Source: Woeseia sp034521225 (GTDB lineage Bacteria; Pseudomonadota; Gammaproteobacteria; Steroidobacterales; Woeseiaceae). From it: DNA of 64,000 nucleotides. A program made the position numbers and the translations under genes. The stretch spans positions 154,343 through 218,342 of the forward strand of contig JAXHMR010000027.1 in assembly GCA_034521225.1 (NCBI GenBank), written 5' to 3'. Below, one piece after another: positions 1 through 8,480 of this stretch (position 1 is its first letter; each line of letters begins with the position of its first letter). Below the pieces are notes generated by a model. That model saw nothing but the letters and a program-made list of their open reading frames with translations, searched no databases and was not told the DNA's origin.

Positions 1-1245
1 TGCAGCATGAAGCCGAGTTTTCCGGGCGTCATGCCGGATCCCAGGTCGCCGTAATTGCTCTGGATCAATGACACCATGTTGCCATCGCTGTCCGCGACAC
101 TCAGGTAAATCGTATCGCCGTGTTCGAGACGAGGATCGCCGGAAGGATAAGCGGTTGCGGCCCGGTCCGGTGAGATTAATGCGCGCCGCTCGGCCGCGTA
201 CTCTTTGGAAATCAGCGCCTGTACCGGTGCATCGTAGAAGTCGGGGTCCGCATAAAATTTCGCGAGGTCCTCGTACACGACCTTTTTTGCCTCGACGAAA
301 GTATGAATGTAGCGCGCACTGCCAAAGCCCATCGCCGCCAGATCGTACCCTTCAAGCACATTCAGCAGTTGCAGTGCCGCCACCCCCTGCCCGTTGGGCG
401 GCAATTCATAGACATCGTAGCCACGATATCGGGTTGACACCGGTTCGACCCATTCGGACGTATGCGCCGCCATGTCGTCGTAACCCAGGAAGCCACCGTT
501 CTCTTCCATGTAGGCAGCGATGGTGCGGGCAATGTCGCCCTTGTAAAATGCGTCGCGGCCGCCGGCAGCGATCGTACGGTAGGTATCCGCGAGCCCGGGA
601 TTCCGGAACATCTCGCCTTTCCGAGGCGGCTTGCCGCCCGGCATGTACGTCCCGGGAACGCCAGGGTACTGCGCACGACTTTCGACATTCTGGCGCCACA
701 GCCCTGCAATGAATTCGGTTACCGGAAAGCCGTGTTCGGCGTAACCGATTGCCGGCTCAAGCAGTGCCGCCATCGGCAGGCGGCCGTAACGCGCATGCAG
801 CTCGAACCAGCCGTCCACCGCGCCCGGGACACTGACCGTCAATGGACCAAGGTAGGGCAGTTCGTCGATCCCCAGGGAATTGAGATGCTCAAGTGTCAGT
901 GACTGCGGCGAACGCCCCGAGGCGTTCAGGCCCTGCAATTCCTGGCGCTCGGCATCCCAGACGATCGCAAACAGGTCGCCGCCGATGCCGCATCCGGTTG
1001 GCTCAACCAGTCCGAGCATGGCGTTTGCTGCGATGGCGGCGTCGACCGCCGTGCCGCCTGCCTTCAGAATATCGAGCGCCACCTGCGATGCCAGCGGCTG
1101 GCTCGTCGCCGCCATGCCATGCGGTGCAATTACCCTCTGAGCGCGAGGCGTGCGCCGCGCCGGAAGACCGGTCAAAACCGTAGGCTGTTGTCATCACACC
1201 CGCCATCAGGACCAGAGCCAGCGCTGTCAGCATCAAACGTTTCAT
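1..1245 (-). CDS. ggt: Gamma-glutamyltransferase, 3' part outside window, one frameshift
   Basis: Periplasmic N-terminal-nucleophile hydrolase that removes the gamma-glutamyl group of glutathione and related peptides. The ATG at 1245 opens a Sec signal peptide (MKRLMLTALALVLMAGVMTT). After about 40 codons the frame changes near 1138; the following frame stays open to the left edge and reads HGMAATSQPLASQVALDIL, AGGTAVDAAIAANAML and EPTGCGIGGD, the hallmark N-terminal motifs of the family. The conserved DGNMVSL segment lies near 70-100 and the Thr just before it (codon at 111-113, in GDTIYLSV) aligns with the autocatalytic nucleophile. The small-subunit C-terminus is beyond the window. Divergent from pepQ with 146 bp between them. 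The frameshift is probably a sequence error. Confidence 0.9.
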
Positions 1246-1391
1246 GCATGGCTCCCCGGAACGGTCCGGAAAACGGTGAATAATGCCTAGATTGCCCGCT
1301 GATTGAAACTCCGTCCTGCCATCGGCAAGGTAACATCCTCACTATCGGCCCGCACTCGCGAACAGGCCGGACCGAAGGGTATGATGCGACC

Positions 1392-2737
1392 ATGGATTCC
1401 GCCAAATCAACACAGCCTGCTATCGGGACGCACTACCCGGAACACGTAGCCGCCGTTACCGCACGCTATGACGACGCCCTCGCAAAAGCCGGCGCTGGAT
1501 ATGCTGTCGTGTTTTCCGGTGCGCCGAAGCTCCGTTTCCTCGATGACAACTATTACCCGTTCACGGCCAACCCGCATTTCGTCAGCTGGCTGCCGTTGAC
1601 GGCAACGCCACATTGCTACCTGGTCTACGCGCCAGGTAAAAAACCACGGCTTATCTGATTTTCCAGGAAAAGGATTACTGGCACTCGCCGCCCGCCATGC
1701 CCGAAGGCTACTGGACGGCACATTTCGACATCCGCATCGTGCACACGCATGACGAGATCCCGAAGCACCTGCCCGCCAACCGCGACAACTGCATACTGAT
1801 CGGCGAAATAGAGGAAGATGCCCAGGCCTTCGGCATTGAGCGCATCAACCCGACATCCGCGCTCAACATCCTGCACTGACGCGCGAGCCCGAAAAACCAG
1901 CTACGAGCTGGAATGCCTGCGGGCCGCGTCGCGACGGGGCGTTCGGCCACCGTGCGGCGGAGCGCGCCTTCCGCAACGGGAAATCGGAATACGAAATCCA
2001 CCTGGATTATTGCCGCGCTGCCGGGCATACCGAGCGGGAACTGCCTTACGGGAATATCATCGCGCTGAATGAGAATGGCGCCATCCTGCACTGACCAGCA
2101 CCAGTCAAGGAAGGCACCTGCCGTTTCGCGTTCGTTCCTGATCGACGCCGGCGCCACGGTAAACGGCTATGCGTCGGACATTTCGCGGACCTACTCCGCT
2201 GAAGACGCCGGGTTCCAGGCGCTGATCGACCAGATGGACTCATTGCAGAGCGACCTGACTGCCAGCGTCCGCGACGGTGTCGATTTCCGCGATTTGCACA
2301 TGGAAACCCATCGCAGGATTGCGGCCTTGCTTGTCGACGCCGACCTCGCAACCGGAAGCGTCGACGAACTGATCGGGAACGGCGTAACGACCGCTTTTTA
2401 TCCACACGGCCTTGGTCACTTTCTCGGCATCCAGGTTCACGATGTCGGTGGCTTCATGGGCGATGAGAACGGCGCTGTCATTGAACGCCCGAGTGCACAC
2501 CCCTTCCTGCGCCTGACCCGGACACTTGAAACCGACCAGGTGCTGACGATCGAGCCGGGAATTTATGCCATCGACATGCTGCAGGATGAACTGCAGGGCT
2601 CACCGGGTCATGCAATGGTCAATCAGAAACGCTACGAATGGCTGCGGGGTTTCGGCGGCATCCGTATCGAGGACAATGTCCGCGTCCTGCCGGACAGGTG
2701 CGAAAACCTGACGCGTGACGCGTTTGCCGACGCTTGA
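1392..2737 (+). CDS. pepQ: Xaa-Pro dipeptidase (M24B), several frameshifts
   Basis: Cytoplasmic metallodipeptidase that cleaves dipeptides with C-terminal proline. The reconstructed length of about 448 codons matches PepQ (about 440 aa). The N-terminal domain (1392-1880) reads FLDDNYYPFTANPHF and later IGEIEEDAQAFGIERINP; the pita-bread domain reads NIIALNENGAILHY, then LIDAGATVNGYASDISRTY (two Asp metal ligands), HGLGHFLGIQVHD (His ligand), LTIEPGIY (Glu) and GGIRIEDNV (Glu). All five expected metal ligands are present. The frame changes near 1650, 1880-1900, 1960 and 2090, splitting the gene into four or more open frames; this looks like sequence error because motif order is undisturbed. 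No operon partner. Confidence 0.9.
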
Positions 2738-2747
2738 ACAGGTTTCC

Positions 2748-2814
2748 AGCCCGGATTATTCATCGACGATCGGCTTTGGTGGCAGGCGAAGGCGCACTGA
2801 GATATGTCCGGGCT
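2748..2814 (+). repeat. Small inverted-repeat element related to the one at 46388
   Basis: An element bounded by AGCCCGGA (2748-2755) and its reverse complement TCCGGGCT (2807-2814), lying 11 bp after pepQ. Its left end shares a 15-bp stretch (GCCCGGATTATTCAT, 2749-2763) with the element at 46388, and both continue with TTTGGTG followed by AGGCGCAC at similar spacing. The rest of the 323-bp pepQ-kinase gap (2815-3060) shows no gene, terminator or convincing promoter. Confidence 0.55.
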
Positions 2815-3060
2815 AGCAACGCAGCGCCTCACGAGGTCAGATGCAGCCTCGGAAGTTCCCAACGCAACCCCTCTCGTAATGGTGAGGCTGGTCAGTGCGT
2901 TGTCATCACGATTTTCCCAGTCAGATTCACTCTGGTATTTTTCTGACCATACCATTACCGTTAATCAAAGGCTCAGGCGATCCCACAGGCAATCGGATAC
3001 TGAAAAAGATTCCAGAGCTAAGGCACCGCCGAGCAGAAGTACCACGCTGCTAAACGTTGA

Positions 3061-5339
3061 GTGCAAATGTCCAAAGACTCCGAGAATGAGCCTTTCATGA
3101 CCGGTGGCGCGTTGAGCGTCTTCTCCGATCTCTCGGTCCAGGTTGACAAAGCCTGCATCGGCCGCGTGCTTGGCGATTATCGAATCACTCGCCTGATCGC
3201 CGAGGGTGGCATGAGCTTTGTTTTCGCGGCCGAACGCATTGACGGCAACTTCGAACGCGACGTCGCGATCAAGATCTCACCCGTGAGCGGACTGGATCAA
3301 CGCTCCCGCGACCGCTTCTCCACCGAGCAAGGTGTGCTTGCGTCGCTGAATCACCCGAACATCTCACAACTCTATGATGCGGCGGTTACCGACGAGGGCT
3401 GGCCCTTCATCGTTATGGAGCTGATCGATGGGCAGCCGATCGCGGACTACGCCGTAAGCGCCGATCTTGGTCTCGCGGATCGTGTGCGGCAAATGATTGA
3501 TGTCATCGATGCCATTTCATACGCGCACGCGCGGCTCATAGTGCATCGAGATATCAAGCCATCGAACGTGCTGATCGATTCGGAAGGCCGTGCGAAAGTA
3601 CTCGACTTCGGCATCGCCAAGCTTCTGGAGCAGGACGCGACCCAGGTCACCCGAGCAGAGGCCATGACACCTCGCTACGCCAGCCCTGAGCAGCTGCTCG
3701 GCAAGCCGATCTCGGTCGCGTCGGATATCTACCAGCTGGGTCTCTTACTCCTGGAACTGTTGACGGGCCGGCCGGCGCGGTGCGAGGACAGCCTGCCTGA
3801 TGCGATTCAGCGGGCAGCAAGTAAGCGATCGCTCGTTCCAGATGCAGAGGCACGACGCAAGCTACCTCGCGATCTCGTGCTTATTATCGAGCAGTGCCTG
3901 CGTCACGACCCCGACGAACGCTACCGCGATGCTAACAGTCTGCGTGACGACCTGGTCGCGTACCTCGATGGCTTTCCGGTAGCCGCAGTTGGTCAGGGCG
4001 CCAGCTACCGCTTCCGCAAGTTCATCGGTCGTAATCTACCTGCAACAGTAATTGGTACGGCAGCTGTCGTCATGGTCGTCGGAAGCACCCTGTGGTACAC
4101 AGCGGAAGTCACGCAACAGCGGGACCACGCTACGCACCAGACAGAACTTGCGGACGCCTCCTTGGATTTTCTCGTCAGTTTCTTTGCTGCGGCCGACCCG
4201 AATAATGCTCAGGCGCCGGACCCGACGGTCCGGCAGGTGCTTGATGACGGTGTCGAGCGTATCCAGCGAGAACTCGGCGAACAACCAGAGATACAGGAAC
4301 GCCTCTATCATGAAATCGCGGATGTCTACGAAACTCTAAGCGAGCTGAGCAAGGCGGAGCGACTTATCAATCAAGCGATTAAAATCCGCGAGGACCTCGG
4401 GGGAGAAAACAGTACGGCGCAACTAGAACACCTGAATCTACTCGGAAATATCTATCGAGATCAGGGCAAATCGGAAGAGGCGCTCGAAATTCAGCAACAA
4501 CTCGTCGAGGACTGGACGCGGGTGATGGGCCCTGAACACCCTAAGACGCTACGGGCTATCAGGAATCTCGGCGTTACCTACGAGCAGATTGGTCGCCTTG
4601 GTGAAGCGCTACGACTGCACGAGAAAGTGTTTGAGGCGTTCCGCAAGGCGTCTGGCGACCGACATGCTGCCACAATCAGCACAGCCACGAACCTGGCAGC
4701 CATACATTATGCGGCTGGCAATCATGATGCCGCAGCGGCGCTGGCAAAGAAATATCTGACCATCGCCGAGCAGGTTCTTGGTGCGTATCATCCCGCGACT
4801 CTGGGACTGCTAAACAATCTCTCTGCTACCGTATATCTAAATGAGGGAGTCGAAGCGGCGATTCCCTATAGCGAAGAGGTCCTGAGAAAGCATGAAGTAA
4901 TCTACGGTATCGACAACTTTACGACGCTTCGCAAAAAGGCGTGGCTGGGTGCTTTAGTCACGCAGTCTGGAGACATCGAGCGCGGTCTGCACATTCAGGC
5001 CTCAGCGATAGACGGAATGGCGAGGTTGCAGGGCGAGGAGCATCCGCGTGTGCTTATAGCGCGTTCCAATTATCTCGATACATTGATTTCCCAGGATCGG
5101 CTCGACGAGGCGAAGATCGCTCTGCCGCCTCTGATTGAGGCGCAATCTCGCGTAATGGGTGAGACGAATCAGTACACAATAGGCAGCAAGGTATCCTACG
5201 CCAACGTACTGATCAGAACGGCCGATCCAGAGGCCTCCAGCTACGCGCACCGCCTGGAGCAGGAAATTATATTGACACTCGGGAATGAGCATCATGGTAT
5301 AAGGAACTCAAGAATGCCATGGCAAGCCTGGATAACTAG
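3061..5339 (+). CDS. Ser/Thr protein kinase with one TM helix and TPR tail
   Basis: Hanks-type kinase predicted to sit in the inner membrane with a cytoplasmic catalytic domain. Glycine loop IAEGGMSFVF (residues 46-55), VAIK lysine K71, catalytic loop HRDIKPSNV (D164), DFG at 182-184 and the RYASPEQL activation segment at 205-212 are all intact, so it should be active. A hydrophobic helix lies at about 328-347. The remaining 400 residues are helical and contain tetratricopeptide repeats (for example HLNLLGNIYRDQGKSEEALE and TLRAIRNLGVTYEQIGRLGE), so this is a kinase-TM-TPR protein. The open frame continues to 5601 antisense to phhB, but a one-base correction near 5299 gives the ending KELKNAMASLDN and a TAG at 5337-5339, which I prefer. 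Start: GTG 3061 or ATG 3067; no clear Shine-Dalgarno. Substrates cannot be inferred. Confidence 0.88.
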
Positions 5340-5348
5340 CCCGGGCTA
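5337..5348. other. 12-bp palindrome shared by two convergent stop codons
   Basis: TAGCCCGGGCTA is a perfect palindrome whose ends are the TAG of the kinase gene (+ strand, 5337-5339) and the TAG of phhB (- strand, 5346-5348). Without a loop or T-tract it is a poor intrinsic terminator; it may be chance or help end both transcripts. Confidence 0.4.
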
Positions 5349-5630
5349 TGGCGCCATCTCCGTCATGATGTGCGCCAGCGAAAAATCACGCGTTGAGATG
5401 CCGTCTGCTTCATGGGTCGTCAGCTGGACCGTCACTTTGTTGTATACATTGAACCACTCGGGGTGGTGGTCCATTTTTTCGGCCTCGATTGCTGCACGCG
5501 TCATGAAGCCGAAGGCATCGACGAAATTGGCAAAGTGGAATTCACGCGTCAGCTTGCCGTCAGTGATTTCCCACCCCGGCAGGTCTTTCAGTTTCTCGTG
5601 AAGCTCTGCATCGCTCAGTTTTTGGACCAT
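5346..5630 (-). CDS. phhB: Pterin-4a-carbinolamine dehydratase
   Basis: 94-aa enzyme that dehydrates 4a-hydroxytetrahydrobiopterin, recycling the cofactor of aromatic amino-acid hydroxylases. The family signature is intact: H55-H56-P57 in EKMDHHPEW, then H73 and D82 (HEADGISTRD). Length is typical. It is followed 9 bp upstream by an SDR gene on the same strand, so the two may be co-transcribed. No phenylalanine hydroxylase gene lies nearby. Its stop codon forms half of the palindrome at 5337-5348. Confidence 0.93.
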   Translation of the reverse strand: MVQKLSDAELHEKLKDLPGWEITDGKLTREFHFANFVDAFGFMTRAAIEAEKMDHHPEWFNVYNKVTVQLTTHEADGISTRDFSLAHIMTEMAP

Positions 5631-5639
5631 TGGTGCACC

Positions 5640-6489
5640 TCATTGCGTTCGTTCGGTCTTGGCTTCAGCGGCACGCATTTGCTGCTTGAGCTTTAATTTC
5701 ACGCGCCTGCCGCGGCGATCCAGCGCCGGCTGCAATGCCCTGCCCAGCCATGGGAACAGGTAGCTCATTGTCGTCAACAGACCGCTGACCGGTGGCATCG
5801 AGCGCTCGCGCCGGTCGTTGACAGCGAGGTCCATGATGACCGCCGCTACCTCGTCCGCCGTACTCATCGGCTGTGAAAACGTAATATCGGCAACGCTGTC
5901 GATGTTATCCATGATAAAGCCTGTGTCAATCGGGCCGGGTGATACGGCCGCAAGCTTGATGCCGGTACCGTGCAATTCCTGCGCCAGCGCAAAGGTAAAC
6001 GCACGCAATCCGAATTTGCTGGCCGAATAGGTTGCCGCATTCGGGACCGGCGTACGTCCGGCCAGGGAGGCAACGTTGATGATTGCGCCACCGCCCGCGG
6101 CTTTCAGGTACGGGATCGCAAGCCGGCTAAGCTGAATTGGCGCTTTCAGGTTGACATCAATCATGCGGCCGAGCTCGTCTGCCGTCTGGCTTTCGACGGG
6201 ACCCCGTGCATGGAAACCGGCATTGTTCACAAGGAAGTCAATGTGCTCGAATTCGTACTCTGCCTTCCGGAACAGGCTGACGCAGGCATCGAGGTCGCTG
6301 ACGTCCATCGCGGACAACAGAACGTCTGTTTGCGGGCGCAATTCACTCGCGAGTCCTTCGAGCTGTTCTGCCACGCGCCACCAGCACCAGCCTGGCCCCT
6401 GCGGCCGCGAAGCGGCGGGCAGTCGCAGCGCCTACCCCTTTGGAGGCACCGGTGATGACAACGGTCTTGTCCCGGAAGTGATTATCCAT
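5640..6489 (-). CDS. SDR-family NAD(P)-dependent oxidoreductase, one frameshift
   Basis: Classical short-chain dehydrogenase/reductase of about 283 aa. Translating from ATG 6489 gives MDNHFRDKTVVITGASKGVG, the TGxxxGxG dinucleotide-binding loop; after a one-base shift near 6376 the frame continues with VSLF..., LVNNAGFHARG (NNAG), INVASLAGRTPV (catalytic Ser region) and TYSASKFGLRAF (YxxxK). C-terminal residues 235-283 are basic (RRGRRVKLKLKQQMRAAEA), possibly membrane-peripheral. Substrate unknown. It lies 9 bp ahead of phhB. The frameshift leaves all motifs in order and is probably a sequence error. Confidence 0.88.
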
Positions 6490-6557
6490 GCCGCGCAGTC
6501 TAAGGGATGCATACGTCTCTGGCTACGCACACCTCCGGGGTGCGACTTCTAAGGAGA

Positions 6558-6652
6558 GCACCGGTACCCCCTGCCGGGAGTCCTTTGGTGGAAATAAAGC
6601 GGACCGAAGGGAGCCATTCCTCCAAAGGACTCCCGGCAGGGGGTACCGGTGC
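6558..6652. repeat. 31-bp perfect inverted repeat (palindromic element)
   Basis: Arms 6558-6588 and 6622-6652 are perfect reverse complements over 31 bp; after one mismatch a further 4 bp pair inward, leaving a loop of about 23 bp. The arms are GC-rich, contain CCGGTACC and have no T-tract, so this is not an ordinary intrinsic terminator. It sits between the unknown gene at 6676 and the SDR gene. Both strands encode similar meaningless peptides because of the symmetry. Probably a palindromic intergenic element of MITE or BIME type; no second copy was seen in the window. Confidence 0.8.
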
Positions 6653-6675
6653 GGAGTTGAAGCAAGTGATCTGGT

Positions 6676-7058
6676 CTAAACGCCGAGATAGCCGCGCACC
6701 TTGCGCCACCAGGACGATTCCCAGCCATAAACCTCGAGTTGCTCGGGATCGTAATCGGCGGCCGGCATGACGTCGGAAGGAGGTATCGGCTCGTTGGCGG
6801 CGACGTCTTCCGGCCGCAGGTCGAGCACGCCGCGGGCGGCGTCCCGCCGCTCGGTCAGGCCGTCGACAGCGAGACTTAAAGATGGCAGCACTTCATCGTC
6901 GACGATGTCGTCGAGGAACACGGCGTCGGGATCGAATGCGTCCCGCGCCAGTACCACGCAATCGGCAAAGGACTCGTCGTTGCCGATGGCCAGTCTCCCG
7001 GAATGAACCTGGAACCATTGTAGGCGACAACGGAAGCACTCGCTGTGAGGACGTTCAC
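6676..7058 (-). CDS. Acidic protein of unknown function, one frameshift
   Basis: Not recognised. A GTG at 7058 is preceded by GGAGG with 10 bp spacing and starts MNVLTASASVVAYNGSRF; after a shift near 7000 the frame reads RLAIGNDESFADCVVLARDA, then an Asp-rich stretch (DPDAVFLDDIVDDEVLP) and ends with WESSWWRKVRGYLGV at 6676. About 126 aa, strongly acidic, no signal peptide or membrane helix. An alternative is a shorter product from GTG 6957. Transcribed towards the SDR gene across the 31-bp inverted repeat. Confidence 0.55.
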
Positions 7059-7359
7059 AGGTTATCCAACCTCCGGTTTCATATAATAATCAGGCACTTG
7101 GCTGATGCCAGGAATAGCAGGCGGATCGGGCGCAGGGACGGCGACCCGGCTCCCGGACCGATCAGGATCTCGCTACGTCGAAGAACAGCCTATAACTTGT
7201 GCAAATACGGAATCTTCGCGCTGTTCCGGGGTCGCATTAAACGACAAGAAATGTCGCCCTGGACTGATAAAAATGCCGGGGCCGGAGTACCATATGCCGC
7301 TGCCGCAAGGCGCGCATCGATCCGGTCCCGATTATGGACCTGTAACCGGTACCCTCGAC
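7059..7359 (+). promoter_or_regulatory. Divergent upstream region with a TATAAT box
   Basis: 301 bp between the unknown gene (minus) and the RND adaptor gene (plus). A perfect TATAAT lies at 7082-7087 on the plus strand but no good -35 element sits 16-18 bp upstream, so the promoter is only a candidate. The adaptor frame is open through part of this stretch, but the lipoprotein signal sequence begins at 7360, which argues the stretch is untranslated. Confidence 0.35.
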
Positions 7360-8445
7360 ATGTCTTTAAATTTACGGGCGAGTGCCGCGATACCGCTGCT
7401 CGCCTTGCTGTTCGCTGGCTGCGACGCGGAACAAGGCGCGTCACAAGACAGCGATCGCCAGCGCGGCCCGACCAAAGTGGTCACCGTACGACTGCAAACC
7501 CAGCATCTGGTTGACCAGATCGAAGCGCTTGGCACGGCGCGCGCCAATGAGTCCATCGAGATCAAGCCGCGCCTGCCGAGCATTGTGACCCGAATCGCGT
7601 TCGACGAGGGCCAGCGCGTCGAAAAAGGCGACCTGCTGGTTGAACTCGAGAACAGCGAGATCCGGGCGGGCCTTGCCGTCGCCGAAGCAGCGCTGTCTGA
7701 AAGCCTGAGCATCTATAATCGCAGCCGCTCACTGATCGACACCCAGGCAATCTCGGCAGCCAGCCTCGAGCAGTTGAAAGCCGCAATGCAAGTCAATGAG
7801 GCCCAGGTTGCGGCAGCCAGGGCTCGCCTCGCCAATACCTATATTTATGCGCCGTTTTCCGGGCGCGTGGGATTGCGGCGCGTAAGTCCAGGCGGCTTTG
7901 TCGACACATCGACGGCTATCACGACACTCGACGACATCGACACGATGAAGCTCGACTTCACGATGCCGGAAACATTTTTGTCGGTCGTGTCAGAGGGCAT
8001 GAACATCGTCGCGCAGAGCCTCGTCTATCCCGACCGGCACTTCACAGGTACGGTCGAGAGCATCGATACTCGCCTCGATCCGGTGGCCCGATCGGTCCAG
8101 GTCCGTGCCGTCATGCCGAATACCGACGCGTTGTTGAAACCCGGCATGTTCCTGACCGTGGATTTGCAACGCGACCGTGGCGAAGTTCTCGTCGCTCCCG
8201 AAGAATCCATCGTGCCGGAGCGCGGCCAGCAATTTGTTTTCCGGGTCGAAGACGGCAAGGCCGTGCTGCAGGAAGTGACGCTGGGCCGGCGCGTCCCCGG
8301 ACTGGTGGAAATCGTCTCCGGTGCCAGCCCCGGTGACACGATCATTACCGAGGGCACTCACAAGATCCGCGATGGCAGCGAGGTAGAGGTTATCGAGCGC
8401 CAGGCAGCAGGCGGCAGCGCGCAGGGTTCTGCCGATGACCGCTAG
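7360..8445 (+). CDS. RND efflux periplasmic adaptor lipoprotein
   Basis: 361-aa membrane-fusion protein of the MexA/AcrA family, which connects an inner-membrane RND pump to an outer-membrane channel. The ATG at 7360 gives the lipoprotein signal IPLLALLFAGCDAEQG (lipobox LFAGC), anchoring it in the inner membrane. It contains the biotinyl-lipoyl half-motifs (GTARANESIEIKPRLPSIVT and YAPFSGRVGLRRVSPGGFV), a short alpha-hairpin (about residues 100-145), then beta-barrel and membrane-proximal domains ending VIERQAAGG. The open frame extends to 7105, but that extension would bury the signal. The pump gene follows after 35 bp. Confidence 0.92.
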   Translation: MSLNLRASAAIPLLALLFAGCDAEQGASQDSDRQRGPTKVVTVRLQTQHLVDQIEALGTARANESIEIKPRLPSIVTRIAFDEGQRVEKGDLLVELENSEIRAGLAVAEAALSESLSIYNRSRSLIDTQAISAASLEQLKAAMQVNEAQVAAARARLANTYIYAPFSGRVGLRRVSPGGFVDTSTAITTLDDIDTMKLDFTMPETFLSVVSEGMNIVAQSLVYPDRHFTGTVESIDTRLDPVARSVQVRAVMPNTDALLKPGMFLTVDLQRDRGEVLVAPEESIVPERGQQFVFRVEDGKAVLQEVTLGRRVPGLVEIVSGASPGDTIITEGTHKIRDGSEVEVIERQAAGGSAQGSADDR

Positions 8446-8480
8446 ATATTCATGAACAAACCGGCCGAGGAGACTTTGTC

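Noticed and set aside
5340..5601. C-terminal 90 residues of the apparent 846-aa kinase frame
   Set aside because: They are antisense to phhB and appear only because of a one-base error near 5299; the corrected frame stops at 5339.
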